Positions 19,183-28,426 of a DNA stretch of 64,000 nucleotides are shown one piece after another; the first letter of the stretch is position 1, and the number at the start of each line of letters is the position of its first letter. The translations under genes were made by a program, and so were the position numbers. The DNA is taken from NCBI GenBank assembly GCA_000415965.1, contig KE356560.1, forward strand, positions 3,342,201 through 3,406,200, read 5' to 3'. This DNA comes from Haloquadratum walsbyi J07HQW1 (GTDB lineage Archaea > Halobacteriota > Halobacteria > Halobacteriales > Haloferacaceae). The notes below the pieces were generated by a model. The model did not search any database. It was not told the DNA's origin and was given only the letters and a program-made list of their open reading frames with translations.

Positions 19183-19660
19183 ATGTTTCGTTCAATGAGG
19201 CACCCACAAGTGAAAAACAGCACATGAATCTGCGTCACACGATTGGTACATGAGCCATTATAAGCACGAATTCATCTGTCATATGCCATCAATCATTCTC
19301 AGAACGGGTCCGGTGTGTGTTCTTGGGTGAACACAAAAGTTGTCCCGCCAGCGAGTGACAGTGCCTTTTTATTACGATTGAAGTAGTTGACTGCTGTTCT
19401 ATCAGTCGTCGGCAATATGACCGCCGTGTATATCCGAACCCACACTGAGTTCAACTGGGACGCCCGGTGACGCGTTCCGCTGCAACTTCGGATACAAAAG
19501 TTAAATTACCAATAAGTTATTTCACTGTGATACCGAATCAAGCTGAACTGGAACCGTCCACGTTTACAGAAGTACGAGGAGAATGCCCCGGGGCTTTGAT
19601 GTTGATATTGATGTGACCCCGGGGTTGGATCCGACAACTCTTGAAATAAATCATTAACGA
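19183..19660. repeat. Spacer with a repeated 100-bp sequence and a G/C-rich hairpin
   Basis: No gene. Bases 19395-19500 are copy A of a sequence also found near 22130-22245, 26514-26680 and 34990-35125. A hairpin lies at 19584-19626, with arms TGCCCCGGGGC and GACCCCGGGGTT and a loop of degenerate GTTGAT units. It is the same family as the hairpin at 3576-3637 and probably the left end or a neighbouring solo end of the following TnpB relic. Confidence 0.6.
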
Positions 19661-21104
19661 GACACGCCGATAATACGAAGACAGCGATAGAGTACAGTCA
19701 CCACTACCCCACATATCCGACACGACAGGGAGCGGCTGAACTGGACCGTCACATCGACATCCATCGACAAGCGTACAGCCACACGCAGGACGGGTACCAG
19801 CACAAGAACGCCGACACCATCGGTTCTGTGTACAAACACCACTCTCGACTCCCCAATTAAAAAGACGAGTTCCCTGTGTTCTCGGAAGTTAATTCGAAGA
19901 CCCTACGATGGACCGTCACGCGGTTCTCCCAAAATCTCTCGAACCTTCAGAAAAACAAAGAGAAGGGATACAAAGTCGGGATACTGAAGTGAAAGTCTCC
20001 GATCGAGTACCAGAGTCTGACATTTTCACACTCCGGTCATCAGACGACATCTGATTGGCAATCAGAAATCGGCGATCTCTGATGACGGCTTCGAACTCAC
20101 AAACATGAGTGACCGACACACGACACTTTGGCTCTCCACAATCGGAGATATCAAAATCCGCCACCGCCGCGAAATCACAGACGAAACCGATATAAAGGAA
20201 GTTACGATGAAGAAAAGAACAACCAGCATGTAGTTCGTCTCCTTTGGTATTGAAAACAGCGACGCTGACCTGTCGGAGAAGCCAATGTTGAATTGCCTGA
20301 CGCGAGCAACAGTGTCGGAATTGACCTCGGCATCCTGAATCATATCCATATGTCGGACGGCAAGACCGTGGGCTGGCTTGAACTCAAAAACGAGTACGAG
20401 CGTCTTCACCGCGAACAACTCCGAGAAGCAACGTCAGGAAGTAGCGAAACTCAAGCGTCGTATCCGGTCGAAGTGTTGGACTCTCAGCACAGGATTCCGA
20501 CGTGGCTTGTCTCCAAATACGACGTCGTATTCGTCGAAGACTAGATGTGAAGAGGATGTTCGAACAGTCGCAGAACGCTCTGCCGTGTTGAAAAGCGGTC
20601 TCTGAGCCACGGTGAGACGAGACTAATCTTGAGATCACTCACAACAATCGCTAGCAAGCCGACTCAAATTCCGTCCCCCTCCCCCCCCTCACCCTCGGTC
20701 AGCACCGCTATTCAACAGAGCAGAACGCTCAGAACAAGCAGGATGCGGCGTGGCGGTAATTCACCCAATCGTTCGAATACAAAGCTGACCTCTCCGGCTG
20801 TCACGTCAAGCAGGTCGAAGCCCAGACTGACGAAGGAGTGTGCGTCTTGCGGTGTGGAGACAGCGAAGCCCATCGAGTCAGAGAACATTCCTGCCCGTCG
20901 TGTGGGTTTGAGTGTGACTGGGATGCGAACGCGGCGATAACCGTTCTCACACGCGGCTTTTCGAAACGAGGGTTGGGATGACCCGAAGACACGCATATGG
21001 AGACCGTAACCGCGATGGACACCGCTGATCTCCAGCGTGCGTCTGCAGGTCACGTCGTTGAAACGGGAAGCCTCGGGGCTTTGAATGTGTGACTCCGAGG
21101 CGAT
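19660..21104 (+). pseudogene. Broken TnpB (IS1341-type) with its 3' hairpin
   Basis: The plus strand carries ordered TnpB pieces in different frames. The N-terminal part reads AELDRHIDIHRQAYSHTQ (about 19730), then DEFPVFSEVNSKTLRWTVTR and GYKVGILKWKSPIEYQSL. The RuvC start VGIDLGILNHIHMSDGKTV is at about 20314, and KYDVVFVED is at about 20515-20544. The zinc-finger region has KECASCGVETAKP (about 20830), and a C-terminus follows through TAMDTADLQRASAGHVVETG (about 21010-21070). Several frameshifts and in-frame stops make it non-functional. A hairpin (GCCTCGGGGCT at 21070, GACTCCGAGGC at 21091) closes it, overlapping the end of the next gene. Confidence 0.82.
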
Positions 21105-21917
21105 TCACGAGAGTGACTCCAATACTGATTCGAGTTCGCCAAGTGACGGAATAATATGATTTGGGTCGATTGAGGAGTTGCTAACATCTGCAGCGTCAGT
21201 GACACCAGTCTCAACGAGCACTGTTTGCATTCCAGCCTCATTGCCAAGAGCAATATCAGTATCAAGTCGATCACCGACGACAAGAATATCATCTGGCGGG
21301 AGTCCCAGTCGGTCAATTGCCATTTCGCGGGCAATTTTACTTGGCTTCCCGAGAATAGCAACTGGGTCGCGACCGGTAACGTTCGCAATGGCATCAATAA
21401 CAGCTCCGGACCCAGGCACATTCCCCTCCGCAGCGGGAATAACAACGTCCGGATCGGTTCCAAGAAATGTTACAGCATCATCTGCAAGGATTTCGAGACA
21501 TAAACAGAGCGTATCATAATTAAATGAGCGATCAATTGACGCGACGAGGACATCAGGCGACGTTCTCTTTCCGCCATCATATGTCTGAATATCTGCAACT
21601 GATAATCCATCAGCAGCGAGTAGCTCAACAAGACCTGTCTCGCCAACAACAGCGATGGTGTCGGTATTGTGATACTCAATGAGATACCGTTTTGTCACCA
21701 TGCCAGCGGTCAAGACCTCTGTTGCATCAACAGCGAACCCGGCCTTTTCGAGTCGGTGTTCGTACGCTGTCGGTGGTTTCGTTGGATTATTGGAGACGAA
21801 TAGCCGCTGAAGTCCACGGTCGGCGACAGTCGTTACTCCAGTCATCGCACCGGGCAATGGCTCTGCACCTCGCACTACCGTCCCGTCAACGTCAAAGATA
21901 ATTCCACGCACTGTCAT
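21105..21917 (-). CDS. HAD superfamily sugar/nucleotide phosphatase (NagD type)
   Basis: A 270-residue protein from the ATG at 21917-21915 (MTVRGIIFDVDGTVVRGAEP). The frame stays open to 22184, but the added 89 residues do not belong to the family and include part of a repeated non-coding sequence. HAD motifs are IIFDVDGTVV (nucleophile and acid Asp), FVSNNPTKPP (motif II), KPSKIAREM (Lys) and VVGDRLDTDIALGNEAGM (motif III). The C2 cap places it with NagD/4-nitrophenylphosphatase-like enzymes. The natural substrate is unknown. Confidence 0.9.
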   Translation of the reverse strand: MTVRGIIFDVDGTVVRGAEPLPGAMTGVTTVADRGLQRLFVSNNPTKPPTAYEHRLEKAGFAVDATEVLTAGMVTKRYLIEYHNTDTIAVVGETGLVELLAADGLSVADIQTYDGGKRTSPDVLVASIDRSFNYDTLCLCLEILADDAVTFLGTDPDVVIPAAEGNVPGSGAVIDAIANVTGRDPVAILGKPSKIAREMAIDRLGLPPDDILVVGDRLDTDIALGNEAGMQTVLVETGVTDAADVSNSSIDPNHIIPSLGELESVLESLS

Positions 21918-22252
21918 TGAGACGAGGTAGTTTCGAGACACTGTTGAAGATAGCGACTGCTCTATCGTCTCAGGGCTCATTTGACACATTCTTGTGGCTT
22001 TAGTTGGGAAATTCAACGACACCGCGTCGCTGAGAGAAATATGAGCAGTCGCAATCTCCCGCTCGTATCCGAGAGTGGAGTCCTCGGGAAAGGATATATA
22101 CGGGAACCGCGTCGGGATCACACTCAACCTCCGGGCTTTTTTCCAGAGATTACCCGCCACACTCATTCGACTTGGAACGCTCATTTGCGCGTTCCGTTTT
22201 GAATGACGAAACTCACAGTCCCGATAGCTGTGTTGAACGCGGAATAACCGTT

Positions 22253-22702
22253 ATGACTCAGGAGCGCATACCAGTTATTACAGTGAGGGACACGCTGGAG
22301 TCAATTTATACGGGAATGCGACGAGCGGGTGAGGCGATTGTCGCCCCATTGCGCAGCGGAAATGGACCGAATAAGTTTCGATTATCGGCTGTCGATACCG
22401 CAACGACAACCCATGATGGTGATGATGGATGGGCGAAGCGTCCGCCCGCAACTGTTGGTTGTCCACGATGTGGAAGTGATATCCTCCAGCACAACGCATA
22501 CGATGATATTGACTGCCCGCGATGTATTGCCTCATTCGATGCAGATGAGTTTTCTGAGTTGGAGTTGAGAGGTCTCACTTGTCCAGTCTGTCGCGATGAA
22601 ATGGTGCATGGTCAGCGTCATCCAGAGGCATTCGATATTGTCGAATGGGCGACTTGTAACTCCTGTCGATATCACTGGGAGTTCAAACATTCATACGATT
22701 AA
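22253..22702 (+). CDS. Zinc-ribbon protein of unknown function
   Basis: 149 residues from the ATG at 22253 (MTQERIPVITVRDTLESIY). The N-terminal third is helical. The rest has four CxxC pairs: CPRC at about 70, CPRC at about 88, CPVC at about 110 and CNSC at about 136, enough for two zinc ribbons. The frame extends upstream to 22172, but that part lies in repeated DNA. Such proteins are common in haloarchaea and are mostly uncharacterised. The orderly cysteine spacing and acidic composition argue that it is a real gene. Confidence 0.75.
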   Translation: MTQERIPVITVRDTLESIYTGMRRAGEAIVAPLRSGNGPNKFRLSAVDTATTTHDGDDGWAKRPPATVGCPRCGSDILQHNAYDDIDCPRCIASFDADEFSELELRGLTCPVCRDEMVHGQRHPEAFDIVEWATCNSCRYHWEFKHSYD

Positions 22703-23095
22703 AATCACACCGAACGTGAACGACACCCTGTGCAGGCACTTGTAAACGTAATCGCATTCTTCGTTCTTCGATCGGCACAACCGATTCAAACGTTGTCTGC
22801 TTGGCTTTTGACATCCGTTTACCCTGGTGAAACACCCGTGGCGCTGTCATTTCACTGACGGAAACTCAAATCCCACGGTATCTTTCACGGAACCGCTTCG
22901 GTCCATTGCAACGAGTGCAATGCAGTCTTTGTTCACATTCACACGATAATCATGTCTGCATCGTGGTTGCTGGCGACTCTATGGTTCTCGTGAGTGACGG
23001 TGATGTGGAGTCGCCACTCCCCGTACCGTGTGAATGTCTCGTTGTAATGACACTGTGTGAGCAAATTTAGCTTAATACAGGTGCTCAGCCCCCTC
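22703..23095 (-). pseudogene. Fragment of a second type of TnpB
   Basis: On the minus strand, fragments read GEWRLHITVTHENH, then VNVNKDCIALVAMDRSG and VGFEFPSV, then after a frameshift KRMSKAKQTTFESV. This corresponds to the middle of a TnpB subfamily in which the first RuvC motif is VDVNEDC-like. Both ends are missing, and it stops against the 3' end of the zinc-ribbon gene. Confidence 0.55.
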
Positions 23096-23815
23096 CCCTC
23101 CCTCAGCGAATCCCGCAGTCCGCGCCAGCGGACGAGCGACGAAGGAGAGTAGGGTTGGGGTGGGGTGGGATACAGCGCCGTCATCGTCATCATGTTGGCT
23201 CGCACGTCCTGTTGCTGTTGCTGACTCACAGGTCCACACAAGCAGTTATTCATATCCAGATGAACGCCGGACGAACTGTCAAGATGGGCGTTCCGAGCTG
23301 TCGGCTTCGGCTCACTCGTCGGTCCATTCAGAACGACTCGCTCCGTGCGAAGGTGACGGACACGGACACCGACAGCGTTCAACCGCGACACAAAGCGTGC
23401 GCTGTCCCACGAAACTTCCCCGTTGCCCGTTGCCCGTCGCCCCTCGAGCAACGACCCGAGGAGGAGGAGGAAGAGGAAGAGGAAGAGTGGGACACTCCAA
23501 AGGAACGTCCTCAGAATCGCGGACCGATTCGATTCGATTCTGATGTGCGACCGAGAGCGAAGCTCTCGTCACGCCTGTGGAGACTGCGCTCGCTGTGGAG
23601 ACACTTCACTTGCATCCGCAAAGCGCGTTCACCAGACTCCGTCTGGTGGGCTGTCAGACGCAGTCTGACAACGTCGTGGAAGCAGAAGCCCAATCCCCGC
23701 CCCCAGCGAGCGCGTCAGCGCGAGCAGGGCGGGGAAGTTCACGCGACTGCACCATATTTTTGCACTGTTTATCATATATAACGGCTCAGACTGTGACGTA
23801 TTACTCACGGGCACG
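23096..23815 (+). pseudogene. TnpB 3'-end relic in GC-rich DNA
   Basis: Plus-strand DNA of markedly higher GC than its surroundings. It includes a purine-rich run (GGAGGAGGAGGAAGAGGAAG near 23460). From about 23510 to 23690 it is the inverted counterpart of 16925-17095 and encodes the end of a TnpB (METALAVETL ... VVEAEAQS). The upstream part (23155-23500) is open in two overlapping frames, but neither gives a recognisable protein. I read it as a decayed transposase gene, not a live one. Confidence 0.5.
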
Positions 23816-23909
23816 ATGATCCATAGTACTCGTGCTAGTTTCTCTTATAGATACATAGTTGAACTGATCCCAATGCTCTGCAGATATGAGACAGACATTG
23901 TAGGGATAC

Positions 23910-23975
23910 ATATCTACAGAGAAAGCAGGCAGAGTGGCTTGGGGTTGAGCGGAGATATGACCCCGAGGCAGTTCA
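23910..23975 (+). repeat. Solo IS-type hairpin with conserved flank
   Basis: TCTACAGAGAAAGCAGGC (23913-23930) is followed by a hairpin, TGGCTTGGGGTT at 23935-23946 against GACCCCGAGGCA at 23959-23970, and then GTTCAC. The same flank and arms occur on the minus strand at about 31900-31955 and, in part, at 56381-56416. No transposase is attached, so it looks like a mobilisable end or a stranded remnant. Confidence 0.6.
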
Positions 23976-24231
23976 CCATTATTTGAAGGATCTAATTGTG
24001 TACTCTCTATGACCGTTGAGCGAATGTTCGACTACATCCTCGCAGTGGCTCCTCACTGACAATCAACCTGGGTACGCGACGATTAAATTATGATCGTCGT
24101 GTCTCGTGCGATGGTGACTTTGAGTGTATTTTCGAATCATCTGGTATCGAGAAGGGACACAAATGCTCGATAATTAGGGGGACGAGAGTCTTAGAGGAAT
24201 ATGCCTGACTGTGAGTTTAATTCAAACTGGG

Positions 24232-24696
24232 TCACCAGCCGTACTCTTGGTGAATCTGCCGACCCTTATCATTTAACAGAGGTCCGGCGACCTCAGTGGT
24301 TCCATCAAGAACATCCGCAGAGCGAATATGGGATTCATTACCAGTAAACTCTGCAATTTCATCACTCCCAACACTGTAGATGGTGGATCCAAAGCCGGCT
24401 GTCATCATACCACCGGCACACATCGGGCAGGGCTCAGTACTTGTATACATAACCATTTCAGCGCGTTCATCAGAGTCGTACGTCCGACAAGCACGGTATG
24501 CAAGATGAAGCTCGGGATGACGTCGGATATCAGATGTTGTGATTTCATGATTTGATTCGCGCATGATAATTGTATCATCCCGAACAAGAACGGACCCAAA
24601 TGGCTCATCACCACGTGCAACAGCCTCACGTGCGAGTTTCAATGCCTCTCGCATGTGTGCTTCATGAGCAAACGAGTCGAATTGTGTATCAATCAT
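24232..24696 (-). CDS. Nucleoside deaminase (cytidine/deoxycytidylate deaminase superfamily)
   Basis: A 154-residue zinc-dependent deaminase. The zinc and proton-shuttle motif appears as HPELHLAY (HPE in place of the usual HAE), and the cysteine pair is STEPCPMCAGGM. It starts with MIDTQFDSFAHEAHMREALKLA. The closest functional groups are guanine deaminases and TadA-like or cytosine deaminases, and the sequence alone does not settle the base. It is monocistronic between relic regions. Confidence 0.87.
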   Translation of the reverse strand: MIDTQFDSFAHEAHMREALKLAREAVARGDEPFGSVLVRDDTIIMRESNHEITTSDIRRHPELHLAYRACRTYDSDERAEMVMYTSTEPCPMCAGGMMTAGFGSTIYSVGSDEIAEFTGNESHIRSADVLDGTTEVAGPLLNDKGRQIHQEYGW

Positions 24697-24875
24697 GGCT
24701 GATTATTGAGTGCGATTTGAGACTACTAGTGACGTGGGTGAGTTAACAATCATCACAGCAATTTACATCTGATCTTGGATTGTGACTGTCTCAATAAACT
24801 CAGACAGATAACGTACTGACAACATCTTCAATAGACACAGGATTCCCTTCATGATAATCAATATCTAACTCATAT

Positions 24876-25199
24876 TCAGAGCTTATCACGCCATCGAAGT
24901 GAGTTTTCATTCAATTCTTCGACGGCTGATTTTCCTTCCTCAATCATTGTATCTGCAATGTCGATTGCTTTCTGCAGTTCTTCCTCAGAGAGATGTTCGT
25001 AAGCAGGGCGTCCATCAACATAGTCGTACCACTCATCTTCAAATACATTATCAAGAACAACACGACCGAAGCAATGATTCAGGTGGATTGGCCATCCGTT
25101 ACTATTCTGTGCATTATTCGGGAGTGTTTCGTTTACCTTCTGATTGTATTCTTCGCGAAGCTCAGAGAGGTTATTTCCGGTGAGTGTCTCCTGACCCAT
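24876..25199 (-). CDS. Conserved hypothetical protein
   Basis: 107 residues from the ATG at 25199-25197 (MGQETLTGNNLSELREEYNQ). An upstream ATG at 25226 adds nine hydrophobic residues and is less likely. It is acidic and largely helical, with a central segment SNGWPIHLNHCFGRVVLDN followed by FEDEWYDYVDGRPAYEHLSE. No metal or nucleotide motif is complete. I recognise the overall pattern as a small haloarchaeal conserved protein but no function is known to me. Confidence 0.7.
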   Translation of the reverse strand: MGQETLTGNNLSELREEYNQKVNETLPNNAQNSNGWPIHLNHCFGRVVLDNVFEDEWYDYVDGRPAYEHLSEEELQKAIDIADTMIEEGKSAVEELNENSLRWRDKL

Positions 25200-25344
25200 A
25201 GAAATGTATAGGAACCACAGTCTCAAACGATTTATGACTTTACTGCCGCGTCATCACAGTCTGTTTTTTTATCGATTATATTATGAATACTTTTGCTTTT
25301 TGCCGTTGTGTTGACACTAATCTAATATTTGATTATCTGTATAA

Positions 25345-26210
25345 TTGACATCCTCCCGCGCCTGAAGACGCCCCCAGAAATCGGAGATTTCTGGTGTGCG
25401 AACGAGACCCTCGGTCTCGTCAACGCCGGGATCCCACGGCACCGCACCGCTGGGTTAGGATCTGAGGGTCTGCAGTTTACCACCTGTTCCTGCGGTGAGA
25501 ATCCGCGGGACAACTCATATAGGTAGACTCCGGGCTGTGCCAACCAACCGGTACTTCTATTTCCACCCAAATCGGGTACAGGCTCGGAGTTACTTTCTGC
25601 GTTGTTGATGTCAAGACGGATGTTCTTCGCTCTGCTCACGTCAGCGTTGAATGCCGCATCACACTCCTCGCAGACGTACAGACCGCGTTCAACGCGCTGA
25701 CTGTCGTTTTCTCTACCGCAGACGCAACAGTCTTGCTCGTGTCGCGCTCAGACACTTCCACGACTTCGATGCCCTCGACCCGCGCTTTGTACGTGAGGAT
25801 GTCCCTAAAGCGGTCGAACGCCCATGTAAGTCAAGATTGCCGTGCTTCCCCCAGTTCTTCGAGTTGCCGTTCTCGTCCTCACGGACACCCGCGAGTTTCC
25901 CGACGTTGATTCTCCTCACACCCCGCTCGAGACACCCCGTAACGATGTGTGTCGCGAGGCTGTGAAAGAAGTGAGTGCGGCGCTCCGACCACTTCGCGTG
26001 CAATCGAGTTGCTTGTTGTCCGCCTGAATCGTCACAGTTGGCGAGAATGGTAGTTCGTGACGTTGTGAAACTCCGTCTCACGAGCTCTGAGACAGAGTCT
26101 GAGAACGTTCCAGAATTTCGACGTACTCCACCCGTGCCCGTCGAGCATCTCAGCCACTTGGCTGTGGTTGAGGATTTTCGCTCGGTGGGTTTGGTGGATG
26201 TGCATCATGG
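25345..26210 (-). pseudogene. Internally deleted and frameshifted TnpB (IS1341-type)
   Basis: The minus strand starts with MMHIHQTHRAKILNHSQVAE (about 26210), a typical TnpB N-terminus. It then jumps past the central part to HFFHSLATHIVTGC, INVGKLAGVREDENGNSKNW, a broken zinc-finger region (ECDAAFNADVSRAKNIRLDI at about 25600-25660) and the tail STGWLAQPGVYLYELSRGFS. About half the protein is missing and frames change. The 3' end has two small hairpins (CCAGAAATC...GATTTCTGG near 25373, CGAGAC...GTCTCG near 25402) and GACATCCTCCCGCGCC at 25347, typical of the right end of these elements. Confidence 0.82.
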
Positions 26211-26229
26211 AACACTTCCATAATTTATC

Positions 26230-26859
26230 ATGTAGCCTTCTATCCTAAATATTCGTATTGAGGCGTTAAACATCCAGTCGCGCAATCGAATGGTGATTGG
26301 TGCAGGGTAGTGTCGGATTCATCCTGACGCTCAAGGGTCAGGTATTCTCATTGCTCTTTATAACCCATTGATACTCTCGTTTGTGCGAACGCGAGTGAAT
26401 TTCGCAATATCATACCATCAGGCTATGAGATGACGATCTATTTTCTCTTTGTTCTTGAGTGATCCTCAAAAGAAGATAGAAAGACCACAGAGAGATCAAT
26501 TAGCCGAGTCATCTCAGTCGGTGGCACTCTGCGCACCAGTTATATTTGAACCCACACTCAGATTCAGACGCGGACGCAGACACAGTTCAACTGGAACGCC
26601 CGTCTTCGCGCTTTGATTCAATTTCGCAGAATAAAATTCACAGTCACGACAACTGCTATTGCTGTCCGAGGTGGATACAAACCCAGAGCAATTTTATCAT
26701 CGTTATCAATATTGACTTCGAGACAGATGTTTCCAATCAGGGAGGAGACGCTGAGGGTTAACATACCGAAAGATATGGCTCGATATATAAGCATCAGCAG
26801 ATGACCGAGTAAGATATGACGATACAACTTTTTATTATCATGAACAATAATATTCGTTG
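26230..26859. other. Spacer with copy C of the repeated sequence and a promoter
   Basis: No gene in 600 bp. Bases 26514-26680 match the repeated sequence also found at 19395, 22130 and 34990. Near 26830 a TTTTATTAT segment sits about 26 bp before the next start codon and is a plausible TATA box for a leaderless message. Confidence 0.5.
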
Positions 26860-27051
26860 ATGGCAACGTTTGAATTTGGATGGATTGGGTTACTCTTGGT
26901 GATGACCAGTGGTGGATTTGGGGCAATTGGGATATTACCCTTTCTGGGGATTGGACCGGATGCAGATGATCAAAGTGATCAAATCAAGGCGTTCGTCGTA
27001 TTCTTTATTATCCTTTCAACTATCGCGGCAACCGCAGCCGCAGTTGTGTAG
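26860..27051 (+). CDS. Small two-helix membrane protein
   Basis: 63 residues (ATG at 26860; a TTG codon just before is also in frame). Two hydrophobic segments (about residues 8-30 and 42-63) are joined by a short acidic loop (PDADDQSDQIKAF), the charge pattern of a haloarchaeal membrane hairpin protein. It has no family I can name. The TATA-like box at 26830-26838, placed for leaderless transcription, supports it being a real gene. Confidence 0.62.
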   Translation: MATFEFGWIGLLLVMTSGGFGAIGILPFLGIGPDADDQSDQIKAFVVFFIILSTIAATAAAVV

Positions 27052-27500
27052 TGCATGACTGCTGCGAACCGGGTGTTTTCTATTGAGTTCAAGCCAATTC
27101 ACTATCAGGTGTTATCCATTGACGAGCTTGGTTGATAGTATACATCCAAGGTATCAATCTCAGGTGATCATATCCCTGGTTGTTCCTACTCACTCGTCTC
27201 GGTCGTTCCGTGAGGAATCAAAAGCGAAGCGGCTGAGCGCCTGCAGTCACCCCACAGGATAACTTGGACTGTTCGGGTGGTACGAAACCGCTCGACTCCG
27301 ACCCCCGATTGCTGATCCACCTCATGGATAGGAGTGAGATGGTCTCATGGCAGAAATAAGTAATACAGAGACCGTGAGTCCAAGAGAATTGGAGACTATC
27401 GGTAACAATGGAGCTGAAGATACGGACGCTCACGCTCGGTGTCATCATGCCTGTGACATCTCACACACGAAAGACTGTTTTATCAGCGTTATTGATTATT
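27052..27500. other. 450-bp spacer, nothing recognised
   Basis: Between the small membrane protein and the end of the ABC transporter operon. Reading frames are short and basic. I see no repeat shared with other parts of the window. Confidence 0.4.
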
Positions 27501-28322
27501 TTAGACTGGTCGACGGAATGTTGAGGCAACGCCCGCAAGCACGGCGCTAATAGCAAGAACAAGGACGCTGGCTGCGTTGAGGAATGCAACAGCCCCAACT
27601 CGAACTTTCCCGAAGATCTCAAGTGGGACTGTCGTCACTCCGGAGCCGGCAAGAAAGAACGTGATGAGAAATTCATTGAATGAGAGTGCAAACGCGAAGA
27701 GTGCACTCGCGATAATCGCCGGACGAAGCAGTGGCAGTGTGACCGTTCGGAATACAGTCCACTCAGTCGCGCCGAGATCACGTGCTGCTGATTGTAACTG
27801 CGCATCCAATTCAGCGTACCGGGCGGCAAGCAAAAATGTCGTGAAGGGGAGAACCCAGAACAGGTGTCCAACAGCAACAGGCATAAGACCAAACCCAATG
27901 CCAGCACGACCAGCAGTAACTCCGATTCCAAATGCAAGGACAACTGTTGGAATAAATAACGGCAGTGAAATAATGACACCAATAGCCTGCTGTACCGGTC
28001 GTGAGAGATCACTCCACGTCAGACTGTATGCTCCGGCGAGTCCAAGAATCGTCCCACCAATCGCGGAGAAGATCCCAAGTCCGATACTTGTCATGAGTGC
28101 GCGAGTGAATCGTTGGTCTGTTAGAACATCAATATACCATCGTAATGAGAAGTCCTCAATCGGTATCGTTGGCTGCCCACTCGGGGACAAGGAGAGATAC
28201 GCAACAACAAGAACCGGTATATAGAGGAATAGAAGCGTCAGTATGACAACCACACTCGGAAGCGTTCCCGCTCCACGCTCAATCAGTCGACGGAGATGAT
28301 CAAAACGATCAGATTCACTCAT
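27501..28322 (-). CDS. ABC transporter permease (spermidine/putrescine or iron type, PotC-like)
   Basis: 273 residues with six predicted membrane helices. The binding-protein-dependent permease loop (EAA motif) is seen as ARDLGATEWTVFRTVTLPLLRPAI at about residues 181-204, the site that contacts the ATPase. It is last in a four-gene operon of lipoprotein, ATPase and two permeases. The pairing with a PotB-like partner and a PotD-like lipoprotein suggests polyamine uptake, but ferric-iron and thiamine systems share this layout. Confidence 0.9.
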   Translation of the reverse strand: MSESDRFDHLRRLIERGAGTLPSVVVILTLLFLYIPVLVVAYLSLSPSGQPTIPIEDFSLRWYIDVLTDQRFTRALMTSIGLGIFSAIGGTILGLAGAYSLTWSDLSRPVQQAIGVIISLPLFIPTVVLAFGIGVTAGRAGIGFGLMPVAVGHLFWVLPFTTFLLAARYAELDAQLQSAARDLGATEWTVFRTVTLPLLRPAIIASALFAFALSFNEFLITFFLAGSGVTTVPLEIFGKVRVGAVAFLNAASVLVLAISAVLAGVASTFRRPV

Positions 28323-28426
28323 GAACTGAGATTGACTGTCGAGGCGGATATTTTTGCACTCGTCTCACTGCCTGTGGATATATTAAATAATGGATTTTTC
28401 CATCAATCATAATGAGGATATGTGAG

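Noticed and set aside
21918..22184. 89-residue N-terminal extension of the NagD-type phosphatase
   Set aside because: The HAD motif normally begins within a few residues of the start, and part of the extension is the repeated sequence.
23155..23781. A 208-codon plus-strand frame, and antisense frames over it
   Set aside because: Two or three frames are open at once because of high GC; the end matches a broken TnpB and the rest gives no protein family.
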